Origin: Actinomycetes bacterium
Lineage (GTDB): Bacteria; Actinomycetota; Actinomycetes; Propionibacteriales; Propionibacteriaceae
Assembly: GCA_023460935.1 (NCBI GenBank)
Contig: JAEWOI010000023.1
Span: 1-57,902 of the forward strand
Length of the DNA stretch: 57,902 nt
Direction of reading: 5' to 3'
Below, in pieces: positions 25,311-34,202 of this stretch. A model generated the notes under the pieces. It was not told the DNA's origin, did not search any database, and was given only the letters and a program-made list of their open reading frames with translations. The stretch's first letter is position 1; every line of letters starts with the position of its first letter. The translations under genes were made by a program, and so were the position numbers.

Positions 25311-28300
25311 TCAGCGGACGAGCTTGAGCTCGCGGGTGGTCAGCGTCTCCCAGTGGGAACTCGTGCCCGAGCTGCCCAGGGGCCGGAGCACCCGGAGCTG
25401 CAGCTTGTAGGTCCCGGCGGGGATGTACACCTGTCGGCCCTTGGAGTCCTTGTAGATGCCGTAGAACGGGACCGTGCTGTAGCCCTCGTCACGGCCCCGC
25501 GGGCCGAGCTGGGTGGACGTGCCGCTGAGCACGGCGTAGTAGTACTTCTTGGTCCTGGTGTTGACCGCCTTGAGCCGGATCGCGCTGGCCGGGTAGTCCA
25601 GGTGGAACATCACGTGGCCGATCCGCTCGTCCGGGTAGGACCTGAATGTCGGGGTGCCACTGGTGATGGTCTCAAGGGCCCCGCTTGCGTTGCGGCGCGC
25701 CAGGGCCGGGAGCTTCAGCTTGTAGGTGACGTTGGTGCCCGCGTCGACGAAGCTGCGGTAGCTGGAGGGGAGCAGCTTCACCTTCTGGTAGTCGCCGCGG
25801 ACGCCGGCGAACGGCACCGAGACGGTCGGCTCTCCCGTCGCGGTGAACCGCACCCAGCCGCCGTACAGCAGTCCCTGCTTGCCGTAGAGAATCCTGCCCG
25901 GTGCGGTGATGGTCACCTTCACCTTGGCCGTCTTGCCAGGTTGCACGGTGACGCTGCCCGGGCTCGCTGCGAACCCCACCGCGCCGTAGGCCCAGTCCGG
26001 GGTCTGGTTGCCGACATTGGTCTTGGTGCCCGTGCTGGCCGCGGCACTGGTGCCGGTGACCGCGGAGACCTTGTAGGTGACCGCCTTGCTGCCCGCGTTG
26101 CTCAGCGTGACGTACCGGCTCTCGGTGTTGCCCTCGCCCAGCTTCAGCACAGCAGGGGAAGCCGTCACCGTGGACGCCAGCGCCGCATCCAGCCGCAGCA
26201 AGCCTGCGCCCTGGCGGAACACCGCCTCGGCGTAGCTGGGGAACCGGGCATCTGCGGACTTCACCTGGGTGGCGGTGGAGTACAGCAGCGCGGCCACCTT
26301 CGCCGGGGTGCCGGCCGCACGCTGCCAGCCCCTGGCCTGCAGGATCTCCGCGACCGCGCCGGTCACGTGCGGGGCGGCCATCGAGGTACCGCCCTTGTTC
26401 TGGTGGCCGCCGTTGGTCACCGTTGAGTAGACGTCGCTGCCGGGGGCGGTCAGCGTCGGGCTCAGGCTCAGGTCCGCTGCCAGGCCCATGGCGCTGTACG
26501 GTTCCACCCGGCCGGCCACGGCGTCGGCAGCTGCCACCGAAATCACGCCGGGCGCGACCGCCGGTGAGCCGGCCGTGAACAGGCCCTGCCTGCCGGAGTT
26601 GCCGACCGCGGCCACCACCACCACGCCCTTGGCGACCAGCTTCGCGGCCGTCGCGTTGAATGGGTAGGCGGGGTCATTCGGCCAGCTCGCGAGAGCGTTT
26701 CCCAGCGACAAATTGACCACATCCATGCCGTCGGCGTCGGCGCGCTGAAGTGCTGCGACGATGACGTCGGACGAAGCGACTCCCAGGCATCCCGACACGC
26801 GGTAGGCGCCGAAGACGACCTTGGGTGCCACTCCGTAGGCGCCGGCGCGCTTCGGATTGCCGTCCGCGCCCACGATCCCGGCCACATGGGTCCCGTGGCC
26901 ATTGCAATCGGCTGGGTTTCCGTCGGGAACGGGTTGCCTTCTGGGGTCGTTCTCGTCGGCGCTCGGGTCGTACTGGTCGCCCACGAAATCGTAGCCGTAC
27001 CGCACTCGTGGGGCAGTTGGGCCGAATTGGGTGGCTGCTGTACCGCCGAGGTCGGGATGGGTGTAGTCGATGCCGGAGTCGATCACGCCCACCTTGATGC
27101 CGTCGCCGTCGACGCCGGTGTCCAGGGCCCCGATCGCGGCCAGGCGCTGTTCGGTGGCAGTGGGTGCCGTGGGGGTGACGGTGACGACGAACCGGGCGGC
27201 GGCGGAGTTGCCGTAGGCGTCCGTCACCCGGTAGCCGGTGCTGACTGTGCCGGTGAACCGCCAGTCGGGGGCGAAGTCGAAGCCGCCGGCGCTGTTCACG
27301 CTCAGGGTGTAGCCGTCGCGGCTCAGCTTCTTGCCCGCGTCGGTCGCGTCGTCGTCTGTGAGCACGACGCTGGCGGGGTCGAAGCCCGCAGAGGTGCCGG
27401 TGCCGTCATCACCGGCGGTGTCGTTGGCCAGCGGCTGGAGGGTGCGGGCGCTGCCGTCCTGCGGCACGGTGGTGGCGTCATCGTTGGCCAGCGGCAGCGC
27501 CCCCACGTTCACCTCGACGGTGGCGATGCCGGGGGTGCCGTTGGCGTCGGCGACGCTGTACTGCAGAGTCGCCCGGCCGGACTCGCCCTGGGCCGGGACG
27601 AAGGTGATCGCGGAACCGGCCACGCTCCAGGTGCCCTGCGGCGTGGTGAGCGGTTCCCGCGTCCAGGGCTCCGCCGGAGTGCCGTGCCACAGGGCAAGGC
27701 TCGCCGGATTCAGCCCAGCCGACTCGTGGCCGGGGGTGTCGTTCTCCAGCACGGGCACTGTTACCGGGTGGTTGGCCGGGGTGTGGGCGGCATCGTCGGT
27801 CATCGCCGGAACGACCTTGTCCACCGCCACGGTGATCGTCGCGGTGGCTGCGTTGCCGAAGCTGTCGGTGATCCGGTACTGGGCCGAGGCGGTGCCGGCG
27901 TAAGCAGACTCGGGGTCGAACGTGACCAGGCCGGTGGTCCGGTCGAGCTCCCAGCGGCCGACGCCCTGCTCGACCAGGACGGTCGGCTGGTCGGTCCCGG
28001 CTGCGGTGAACACCATGGACGCCAGGTCCAGGGTCCCGGGGACCGGCTGGCCCTGGGGGTCCAGCTCACCGGTGTCGCCGACGCTGACCAGGTCGAGCGG
28101 GCTGAGCGTCACCGTGACGTTCTGGGGCGTGGTCCTGGCGTAGTCGGCTGCGGTGGTGAGGGCACCGATCCGGACGGTGATGCTCGCCGCCGCCAATGTC
28201 GCGTTGGCGTCGGCCACCGTGTACCCGGTGCTGGTGGACTCGCCGTGGAAGCCGGCCGCGGGGGAGAAGCTCACCGTGGCGTCGGCGTGCAGCGTCCACG

Positions 28301-30164
28301 TCCCGTCCGCTGTGGTGCGACTGTGGCCGTCCTCGCTGCTGCCGGCACCCGTGAGCCGCAGGGTCTGCGGCTGCAGCGGCGCTGCGGCGTCGCCGGGATC
28401 GTCGTTGGCCAGCACCGCGATGCCGGTGACGTCGTGCCCGGCCGGTGCGTGCGCGGAGTCGTCCCGCGCCACCGGCGCGGGCAGGACGGTGACCGTGATC
28501 GTGGCAGTGGCGGTGTTGGCGTTGGCGTCACTCACGCTGTACGCCACCGAGGCGGTGCCGTGGAACGCCGCCGCCGGCTCGAACCTGACCGTGCCGTCCG
28601 CGGCTGCCGTCCACTCTCCTTCCGCGGAGGTGTGAGCCGAACTGCCGCTGGGGAGGAACACGACCGAATCGGCGGCCAGGGCCACGGCGACACCGGCGCC
28701 GTCGTCGCCCGGGGTGTCGTTGGCCAGCGGGTGCAGCGTGGCCGGGGCGCCCTGGACGGTACGGGCGGTGTCGTCCGCTGCCTGCGGCGCCGCGCCGACG
28801 GTGAAGTGCAGGCCGGCGGTGGCCGTGGCCCCGTTCACGTCGCTGAGCTGGTACCGCACGGGAACGGTGTTGCCGCTGAAGCCCTCCGCAGGAGTGAACC
28901 GGACCGACTCGCCGACCACCGCGTAGGTGCCCTCGCCCGGAACCACGAGCTCCGGGACCGTCGCGGCCGCGGGGTCGAGCAGGAGCAGGCTGCCGGGATC
29001 GATCGCGGCACCGCCCTCGCCCTGGGCGTCGGCAACCAGGTTGACGCTGACCGGGGTGCGGTAGGCGGTGGCGCCGTGCTTGTCCGAAGGGCTTGGCGGC
29101 TGGGAGATCGTCACCGTGAGCGTGGCTTCGGCCTGTCGTCCCAGTTCGTCGCCAATGCGGTAGCCGACCTGAACGGCGCCGGTGAAGCCGGGGGCGGGGG
29201 TGAAGCCCACCTTGCCGGCCTGAACCTCCCAGGTGCCTTCGGGCACGTCAAGGCGGCTGGGGCAGGCCTCCGCGTCCGGCAGGCACAGCGATTCGGGCCG
29301 CAGGCCAGCCCCGGAATGGTCGTTGGCGAGGACGTCGGCGCTGGCCGGCCCGGGCGTGGTGGCGTTGGCGACGTCGTCGGAGGCGACCGGCGGTGCAGGT
29401 GAGGCGACGCTGACACTGATCCTTGCGACCTCACTGGCGCCGTCCGGGTAGCCGACCTGATAGGTGACGGGTTCGAGGTCGCCGGCGAACCCGGGCTGGG
29501 CGACGAAGACGACCCTGCCGTCGGCGGTGACGCTGAACGTGCCCCGGCCGGCCACCGTGAGCACCTTGCCGGCCTCGGTGGCGCCGGGGTCGGTGAAGAC
29601 CAGGCTGTCCGGCAGGGGAGCCTGCTCGGGATCGGGGAAGTCGTTGGCCAGCACGTCAAGCACCGTCGAGCTGGCGTAGTCGACGGTGAAGGTGTCGTCG
29701 CTCGCGCGGGCAGCCTGGGCCGCCTGCTGGTCGGAGGGACCCCCGGGTGCGTCCGCGCCGGCCGTCCCGCCGGCCTCGCCGGTGACCGAGCCCGCCGGCG
29801 GGTCATCCAGTTGCAGGGCGTACACCGGGAACGACTCCTGCACCCCGGGGAGTGCTGAGATGGCGTCCAGCTGGGACTCGCTGGCGGTGACGCTGACGCC
29901 GTCCCAGGTGTCGGTGTAGACCAGGTTCACGGTCGCGCCGGTGGCTGTGATCGCAGCCAGCAGGTCGGTGCGTGCTGCGTCGGAGAGTGCGGCGGTCTGC
30001 ACCAGGAACCGGTCCGGCACCACCACCGGACCGCTCGCGCCGCGGGCGGGCTGGAGCGAGTTCGCGGCCCGCTCGAGCGGGGCAGGGGTGATGCTGATCC
30101 CGGTCGCCAGCAGCACCAGTGCAGCGCACAGCGCAAGAGCACCTTGGCGTGGCCGCCTGTTCAT
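25311..30164 (-). CDS. Giant secreted subtilase with eight CshA-type fibril repeats
   Basis: Secreted S8 protease, 1617 aa; ATG preceded by AGAGGAG. Order of parts: signal peptide (~8-28), I9-type propeptide (~50-118), eight Ig-like repeats of ~100-115 residues (~155-1005), catalytic domain (~1010-1330) with D1029, H1093 and S1261 (VIDSGIDYTHPD, NGHGTHVAGI, GTSMAAPHVTG), and a C-terminal beta region homologous to its neighbour (PFAGVRGDYQKVKLL, HLDYPASAIRL). The repeats show VLANDxPGD near the start, xGTWxV, VxFxPAxGFxG and YxVxDANGxTAxAxITVxV, the pattern of CshA-type fibril repeats. Placing them between propeptide and catalytic domain is unusual. No anchor motif is visible. Confidence 0.9.
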   Translation of the reverse strand: MNRRPRQGALALCAALVLLATGISITPAPLERAANSLQPARGASGPVVVPDRFLVQTAALSDAARTDLLAAITATGATVNLVYTDTWDGVSVTASESQLDAISALPGVQESFPVYALQLDDPPAGSVTGEAGGTAGADAPGGPSDQQAAQAARASDDTFTVDYASSTVLDVLANDFPDPEQAPLPDSLVFTDPGATEAGKVLTVAGRGTFSVTADGRVVFVAQPGFAGDLEPVTYQVGYPDGASEVARISVSVASPAPPVASDDVANATTPGPASADVLANDHSGAGLRPESLCLPDAEACPSRLDVPEGTWEVQAGKVGFTPAPGFTGAVQVGYRIGDELGRQAEATLTVTISQPPSPSDKHGATAYRTPVSVNLVADAQGEGGAAIDPGSLLLLDPAAATVPELVVPGEGTYAVVGESVRFTPAEGFSGNTVPVRYQLSDVNGATATAGLHFTVGAAPQAADDTARTVQGAPATLHPLANDTPGDDGAGVAVALAADSVVFLPSGSSAHTSAEGEWTAAADGTVRFEPAAAFHGTASVAYSVSDANANTATATITVTVLPAPVARDDSAHAPAGHDVTGIAVLANDDPGDAAAPLQPQTLRLTGAGSSEDGHSRTTADGTWTLHADATVSFSPAAGFHGESTSTGYTVADANATLAAASITVRIGALTTAADYARTTPQNVTVTLSPLDLVSVGDTGELDPQGQPVPGTLDLASMVFTAAGTDQPTVLVEQGVGRWELDRTTGLVTFDPESAYAGTASAQYRITDSFGNAATATITVAVDKVVPAMTDDAAHTPANHPVTVPVLENDTPGHESAGLNPASLALWHGTPAEPWTREPLTTPQGTWSVAGSAITFVPAQGESGRATLQYSVADANGTPGIATVEVNVGALPLANDDATTVPQDGSARTLQPLANDTAGDDGTGTSAGFDPASVVLTDDDATDAGKKLSRDGYTLSVNSAGGFDFAPDWRFTGTVSTGYRVTDAYGNSAAARFVVTVTPTAPTATEQRLAAIGALDTGVDGDGIKVGVIDSGIDYTHPDLGGTAATQFGPTAPRVRYGYDFVGDQYDPSADENDPRRQPVPDGNPADCNGHGTHVAGIVGADGNPKRAGAYGVAPKVVFGAYRVSGCLGVASSDVIVAALQRADADGMDVVNLSLGNALASWPNDPAYPFNATAAKLVAKGVVVVAAVGNSGRQGLFTAGSPAVAPGVISVAAADAVAGRVEPYSAMGLAADLSLSPTLTAPGSDVYSTVTNGGHQNKGGTSMAAPHVTGAVAEILQARGWQRAAGTPAKVAALLYSTATQVKSADARFPSYAEAVFRQGAGLLRLDAALASTVTASPAVLKLGEGNTESRYVTLSNAGSKAVTYKVSAVTGTSAAASTGTKTNVGNQTPDWAYGAVGFAASPGSVTVQPGKTAKVKVTITAPGRILYGKQGLLYGGWVRFTATGEPTVSVPFAGVRGDYQKVKLLPSSYRSFVDAGTNVTYKLKLPALARRNASGALETITSGTPTFRSYPDERIGHVMFHLDYPASAIRLKAVNTRTKKYYYAVLSGTSTQLGPRGRDEGYSTVPFYGIYKDSKGRQVYIPAGTYKLQLRVLRPLGSSGTSSHWETLTTRELKLVR

Positions 30165-30290
30165 CGGGTCTCCTCTTGGCGCTGACCGGCCCCAGACCCA
30201 GGGGGGGCGAACAGGCCGAACTCTACCGGTTGTGCCCCGGGGACGCCCTCCGGTGACCGGGCGGTCTGGACCACGGCTCGAGGAAAAGCG

Positions 30291-30327
30291 CTCGGGCGCG
30301 ACCCGGCCCAGCCAGGTCGCGCCCGAG
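30291..30327 (-). terminator. Rho-independent terminator of mdh
   Basis: Perfect 13-bp arms (30291-30303 and 30315-30327) with an 11-nt loop, followed on the minus strand by GCGCTTTTCC. It begins 12 nt past the mdh stop and is the most classical terminator in the window. Confidence 0.8.
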
Positions 30328-30338
30328 AAGGCCGCAGA

Positions 30339-31328
30339 TCAGATCAGGCCTAGCTCGCTCACCGCGTCCCGCTCCTCGATCAGCTCTGCGACCGAGGCGT
30401 CGATCTTGGCGCGGGAGAAGTCGTTGAGCTCCAGTCCCTGGACGATCTCGTACTTGCCGTCCTTGACGACGCACGGGAAGGAGGAGATCAGGCCCTCGGG
30501 CACGCCGTAGGAGCCGTCCGACGGCACCGACATGGACACCCAGTCGCCCTCGGCCGAGCCGAGCACCCAGTCGTGCATGTGCTCGACGGTCGCGTTCGCC
30601 GCGGACGCTGCCGAGGACGAGCCGCGGGCCGCGATGATGGCCGCGCCACGCTTGGCGACAGTCGGGATGAAGTCGCTCTCCACCCAGGCCTGGTCGTTGA
30701 TGACCTCGGCGGCGCTGCGGCCGTCGATCTGGGCGTGGAAGATGTCGGGGTACTGGGTGGCGGAGTGGTTGCCCCAGATGGTCATGTGGCTGACCGAGGT
30801 GACCGGCACGCCGGCCTTCTGGGCGACCTGGGTGATCGCGCGGTTGTGGTCGAGCCGGGTGAGGGCGTTGAACCGCTCCTTGGGGATGTCGGGGGCGTTG
30901 CTCATCGCGATCAGGGCGTTGGTGTTGGCCGGGTTGCCGGTGACGAGCACCTTGATGTCGTCCGCGGCCACCTCGTTGAGCGCCTTGCCCTGGGCGGTGA
31001 AGATGGCGCCGTTCGCGCTGAGCAGGTCGCCGCGCTCCATGCCGGCGGTCCGGGGCCGGGCGCCAACGAGCATGGCGAGGTTCACGCCGTCGAACACCTT
31101 GGTGGCGTCGTCACCGATCTCCACCTTGCTCAGCAGCGGGAACGCGCAGTCGTCGAGTTCCATGACGACGCCCTCGAGCGCCTTCAGGGCGGGGGTGATC
31201 TCCAGCAGGCGCAGTTCAACCGGCTGGTCGGGGCCGAGCAGCGCGCCGCTGGCGATCCGGAACAACAGGCTGTAGCAGATCTGGCCGGCGGCGCCGGTGA
31301 CGGCAACCTTTACGGGGGTTTGGCTCAC
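30339..31328 (-). CDS. mdh: Malate dehydrogenase
   Basis: NAD-dependent malate dehydrogenase, 329 aa, malate to oxaloacetate in the TCA cycle and in reverse during propionate-type fermentation. The Rossmann glycine motif is VTGAAGQICYSLL. Substrate-binding arginines are in GARPRTAGMERGDLL and TRLDHNRA, and the catalytic His is H188 in IWGNHSATQYPD. It belongs to the cytosolic type 2 group with this N-terminus. It starts GTG with GAGGAG upstream and ends before a strong terminator. mdh commonly follows folD-DUF3017 in actinobacteria; here it is isolated among surface genes. Confidence 0.97.
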   Translation of the reverse strand: MSQTPVKVAVTGAAGQICYSLLFRIASGALLGPDQPVELRLLEITPALKALEGVVMELDDCAFPLLSKVEIGDDATKVFDGVNLAMLVGARPRTAGMERGDLLSANGAIFTAQGKALNEVAADDIKVLVTGNPANTNALIAMSNAPDIPKERFNALTRLDHNRAITQVAQKAGVPVTSVSHMTIWGNHSATQYPDIFHAQIDGRSAAEVINDQAWVESDFIPTVAKRGAAIIAARGSSSAASAANATVEHMHDWVLGSAEGDWVSMSVPSDGSYGVPEGLISSFPCVVKDGKYEIVQGLELNDFSRAKIDASVAELIEERDAVSELGLI

Positions 31329-31448
31329 GGTTTCTCCTCGATGAGTGGTGATGCTGTGGGAGTCGGAATCGACGCTAGCAGTTGCCGGGGGGCCCCGCCG
31401 GACGGTTCCAGCGCCGGTGGGGTGGGCGGGAATTGGTGCAGGCCGGGG

Positions 31449-33239
31449 TCATCTGCGGCGCAGTTGTTCGGCCTTGCTGCGGGCAGCGGAGGCTTCGGAC
31501 TCCCGGCCGGCCCTGGCATAGAGCTCAGCCAGGTTGGCCCAGGGTTCTGCTGCGGACGGCCGCAGCGCCGCTGCGAGTAGGAAGCGCTCCTCAGCGGCGT
31601 CGACCTCGGCGAGTTGGGCGTGGGCGATGCCCTGGCGCAGCACGGTGTCCACGTTGACCGGGCCGGCGGCGAGCGCGTCCTGGAGTGTCCTCAGGGCGGC
31701 CCGGTGGTCGCCGGACAGGTCCTGCAGGTCGGCCAGCACCTGCAGGCAGGTCACCGAGCCGGGCAGCCGGGCACAGGCCGCCCCCACCGGGGCGACGAAC
31801 TCCACGGGACTGGCCGCTCCGGCCTCGGCCAGCCGGGCGGCGGTATAGCCCACCCGCTGGGTGAGGTCTGCGTCCCAGGGCCGTGAGGCCGGCACCTCGA
31901 GCAGGGCCGCGGTGGCGTCCGGGCGCGCGAGCAGCGCCGCGGAGTAGCGGCCTTCCCCCAGCAGGAGGCTGCCGCCGAGCAGCAGGGCGGCGACCAGTGC
32001 GCCGCCGGCCGCCGCCCGGTCGGCGAGCCGGAGCCGCGGGCTCGCTGCCCCCGGTGGCTGCGCGACGGCGCCACCGAGCACGGCGGCGAGGGCGACCAGG
32101 GTCACCGGGTCGGTGAACGAGGTCAGGTAGCTCACGCCGACAGCGATCGCCGCGAGCAGGGCACCGGACTGCCACTGGTCCCAGGGGCGCGCCCGCCACA
32201 GCGACACCCCGATCGCGATGCCGATCCCGACGACGGCCACCAGGCCCACCACGCCGGTCGCGGCCAGCACCTGGAGTACGGCGTTGTGCGGGCTGTCCGG
32301 GGGTGCGTACGGGCCTATCCGGGCCGCCCACTCCGCGGTGTGGTGCGGCTCGATGCTGTCGACGAACCGTGACGGACCGATGCCCAGCCACGGCTGCCGT
32401 GCGATCAGTTCCGCGGTCTCGCGCCACAGCAGCAGGCGTCCGCTAACCGTTGCCTCGGCGAACGGGGTGGCCCCGCTCAGCCGCGCCTGGAAGCCCGGAG
32501 CCAGCCACGCCGCCGCAGCCAGTCCGGCCGCGGCGCCCGGCCCCCACCACCACCGCGCCCGCTGGCCCGAACCCCGCCAGACCAGGCCTGCGGCCAGCGC
32601 CGCGACGATGCCGCCCAGAAGGGCTCCCCGGGAGGCGGAAAGCACCAGACAGCCGGCCGCGGCGGCGAGCCCGGCCAACGCCAGCGGGGTCCTGGTGGCC
32701 GCCTGTGCAGCCAGCATGGCGAGGCAGAGCAAGCTGAAGGCGCCGAGCACCGTGGCGTTCCCCACGGTGCCGGTCACCCGGGCGCCCGGCTCGAACATGG
32801 CCTGTCCGGCTGCGCAGACCAGGTTGACCACGCTGGCCCACGCGAGGGCGTGCAGGCTGTGCCGGCGGAGTCGCGGGTCGGCCAGGAGCCGGGCGCCCAC
32901 GGCAAGCGCCGCGGCGTAACCCAGCACGACCGGCAGCCCCTCGTAGCGCGGGTAGCGGCCGACGAGGGAGAGCAGGGGGGTCGCCCCGCTGACAGCAGCC
33001 AGGATGAAGGCGCCGACACCTGTGGTGATAGCCAGTACCAGCGGCCTTGAAAGCCCGCCGATGGGCCTTGCGAGCAGCCCCAGCGCCAACCCGGCGCCCA
33101 GCACCAGCAGCCGCAGCGGGAGGAACCCGTCGGTCGAAGTGGGGGAGCCCGCCAGCGGCAGGGCTAGGAAGAGGAGGTATACCGCCGCGATCCCCGATCC
33201 GCTCGGGGCTGGAACGGGCGGACGGCGCCTCGGGTTCAC
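31449..33239 (-). CDS. O-antigen ligase/polymerase-like membrane protein with TPR tail
   Basis: Polytopic membrane protein, 596 aa. About eleven hydrophobic helices fill residues ~15-440. The Wzy_C-type periplasmic loop is near the middle and includes GIGPSRFVDSIEPHHT and PDSPHNAVLQVLAATG, the PHN(A/L)-like pattern of O-antigen ligases and polymerases. The last ~120 residues are soluble tetratricopeptide-like helices (ALRTLQDALAAGPVN; AEPWANLAELYARAGRESEA). A role in joining or polymerising a surface glycan is inferred from the fold. It starts GTG 28 bp after the lipoprotein stop, so the two are probably co-transcribed. Confidence 0.82.
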   Translation of the reverse strand: MNPRRRPPVPAPSGSGIAAVYLLFLALPLAGSPTSTDGFLPLRLLVLGAGLALGLLARPIGGLSRPLVLAITTGVGAFILAAVSGATPLLSLVGRYPRYEGLPVVLGYAAALAVGARLLADPRLRRHSLHALAWASVVNLVCAAGQAMFEPGARVTGTVGNATVLGAFSLLCLAMLAAQAATRTPLALAGLAAAAGCLVLSASRGALLGGIVAALAAGLVWRGSGQRARWWWGPGAAAGLAAAAWLAPGFQARLSGATPFAEATVSGRLLLWRETAELIARQPWLGIGPSRFVDSIEPHHTAEWAARIGPYAPPDSPHNAVLQVLAATGVVGLVAVVGIGIAIGVSLWRARPWDQWQSGALLAAIAVGVSYLTSFTDPVTLVALAAVLGGAVAQPPGAASPRLRLADRAAAGGALVAALLLGGSLLLGEGRYSAALLARPDATAALLEVPASRPWDADLTQRVGYTAARLAEAGAASPVEFVAPVGAACARLPGSVTCLQVLADLQDLSGDHRAALRTLQDALAAGPVNVDTVLRQGIAHAQLAEVDAAEERFLLAAALRPSAAEPWANLAELYARAGRESEASAARSKAEQLRRR

Positions 33240-33267
33240 CGCCGTCGCTGCTGCCGGCGAAGCGGGC

Positions 33268-33915
33268 TCAACACTCGACCGGGCTTCCGCCCCGCACCGA
33301 GGTGGGCCGATCGGCGCCGAGCGGCCCCCGGTAGGTGACCTGCTCCGGCAGCCTGACCTCGAGAGCAGATTCGGTGCGGACGACGCTGGCCCGGCGCAGC
33401 TTGCGCAGCTCGGCGAAGGTCGGCCGGATCGGCAGGCGGTCCAGCTTGAAGCCCCTGGTGCTGCCGTTGACGTCCAGTTCCCAGGTGCCCAGCACCTCCT
33501 GCGTGCCCCGCCTGGTCACGAAGGTCAGGGTCAGGGGCCCGCGGGTCTCGGTTCGCGTGCGGGTCGTGGCCAGGCCGGTGCAGGCCCGCTGGTGCTTGCC
33601 GACCCTCGGGCGTCCCAGCGTCTGGTCCAGGACGGTGGCGGCATCGGCCCGGGTGGCGTGCCCGACGCGGAGGGCGCCGACGCCCTGCCCGTCCAGCACG
33701 AGGGTCCGGCGCCCGTTCGGTGCCAGAGTGGGGCTCGCGGGGGCCGGGCTGGCCGTCGATGCGCTGGGCGCCGGCGCGGACGTGGTGGTGCCGGCGGTGT
33801 GGCCGGGGCTGGTGGCCGCAGGCGGGCGGGCGGCCGGTGGCCCGCCAGGAGCTGTGCAACCGACCAGCAACAGCACCCCGGCGACCCGCGCGGACAGCCG
33901 CAGGACAGCTCGCAC
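33268..33915 (-). CDS. Putative lipoprotein of unknown function
   Basis: Secreted lipoprotein, 215 aa. The start is a GTG with an ideal GGAGGTGAT site six nt upstream; a GTG three codons earlier overlaps that site and is unlikely. The signal peptide ends in the lipobox LLLVGC, then comes a Pro/Ala/Ser/Thr linker to residue ~65 and a compact domain of ~145 residues with VGALRVGHATRADAATVL and two cysteines near its middle and end. I do not recognise the family. It is upstream of, and likely in one operon with, the O-antigen-ligase-like gene. Confidence 0.75.
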   Translation of the reverse strand: MRAVLRLSARVAGVLLLVGCTAPGGPPAARPPAATSPGHTAGTTTSAPAPSASTASPAPASPTLAPNGRRTLVLDGQGVGALRVGHATRADAATVLDQTLGRPRVGKHQRACTGLATTRTRTETRGPLTLTFVTRRGTQEVLGTWELDVNGSTRGFKLDRLPIRPTFAELRKLRRASVVRTESALEVRLPEQVTYRGPLGADRPTSVRGGSPVEC

Positions 33916-34202
33916 TCCAATCACCTCCGGCGCACATGCTAGGCCGAATGCCGGCCGCCATCGGCCATCGCCATTCCCGCGATTGCAGGCATTTCAATTC
34001 CTGCGGCCTATTGGCGGCTCGGCGCCGGTTGAGGTCTGCGTTGGGCAGGGCGATTTCATTTCATCAGCTTCCTTCGCGACGAACCGACCGACTGTACGAC
34101 TTCGACCGGAAACCACGATTCGCCGGAATGGTGATTTCCGGAGTGATACCTTCCGCCTTGTCCGCCCCAAGTGAGCCTTGCGGACGTGAATGGGAGTCCT
34201 TG
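33916..34202. other. Divergent non-coding region, lower GC
   Basis: This 287-bp gap separates the lipoprotein gene from the first propeller/Ig-like surface gene. It is visibly poorer in GC than its surroundings and contains no credible reading frame. It must hold the divergent promoters; no -35/-10 pair is clear enough to call. Confidence 0.4.

Noticed and set aside
26886..29402. An 838-codon open frame on the plus strand
   Set aside because: Opposite the fibril repeats of the subtilase; its Val/Gly/Arg-rich product mirrors the repeat codons.
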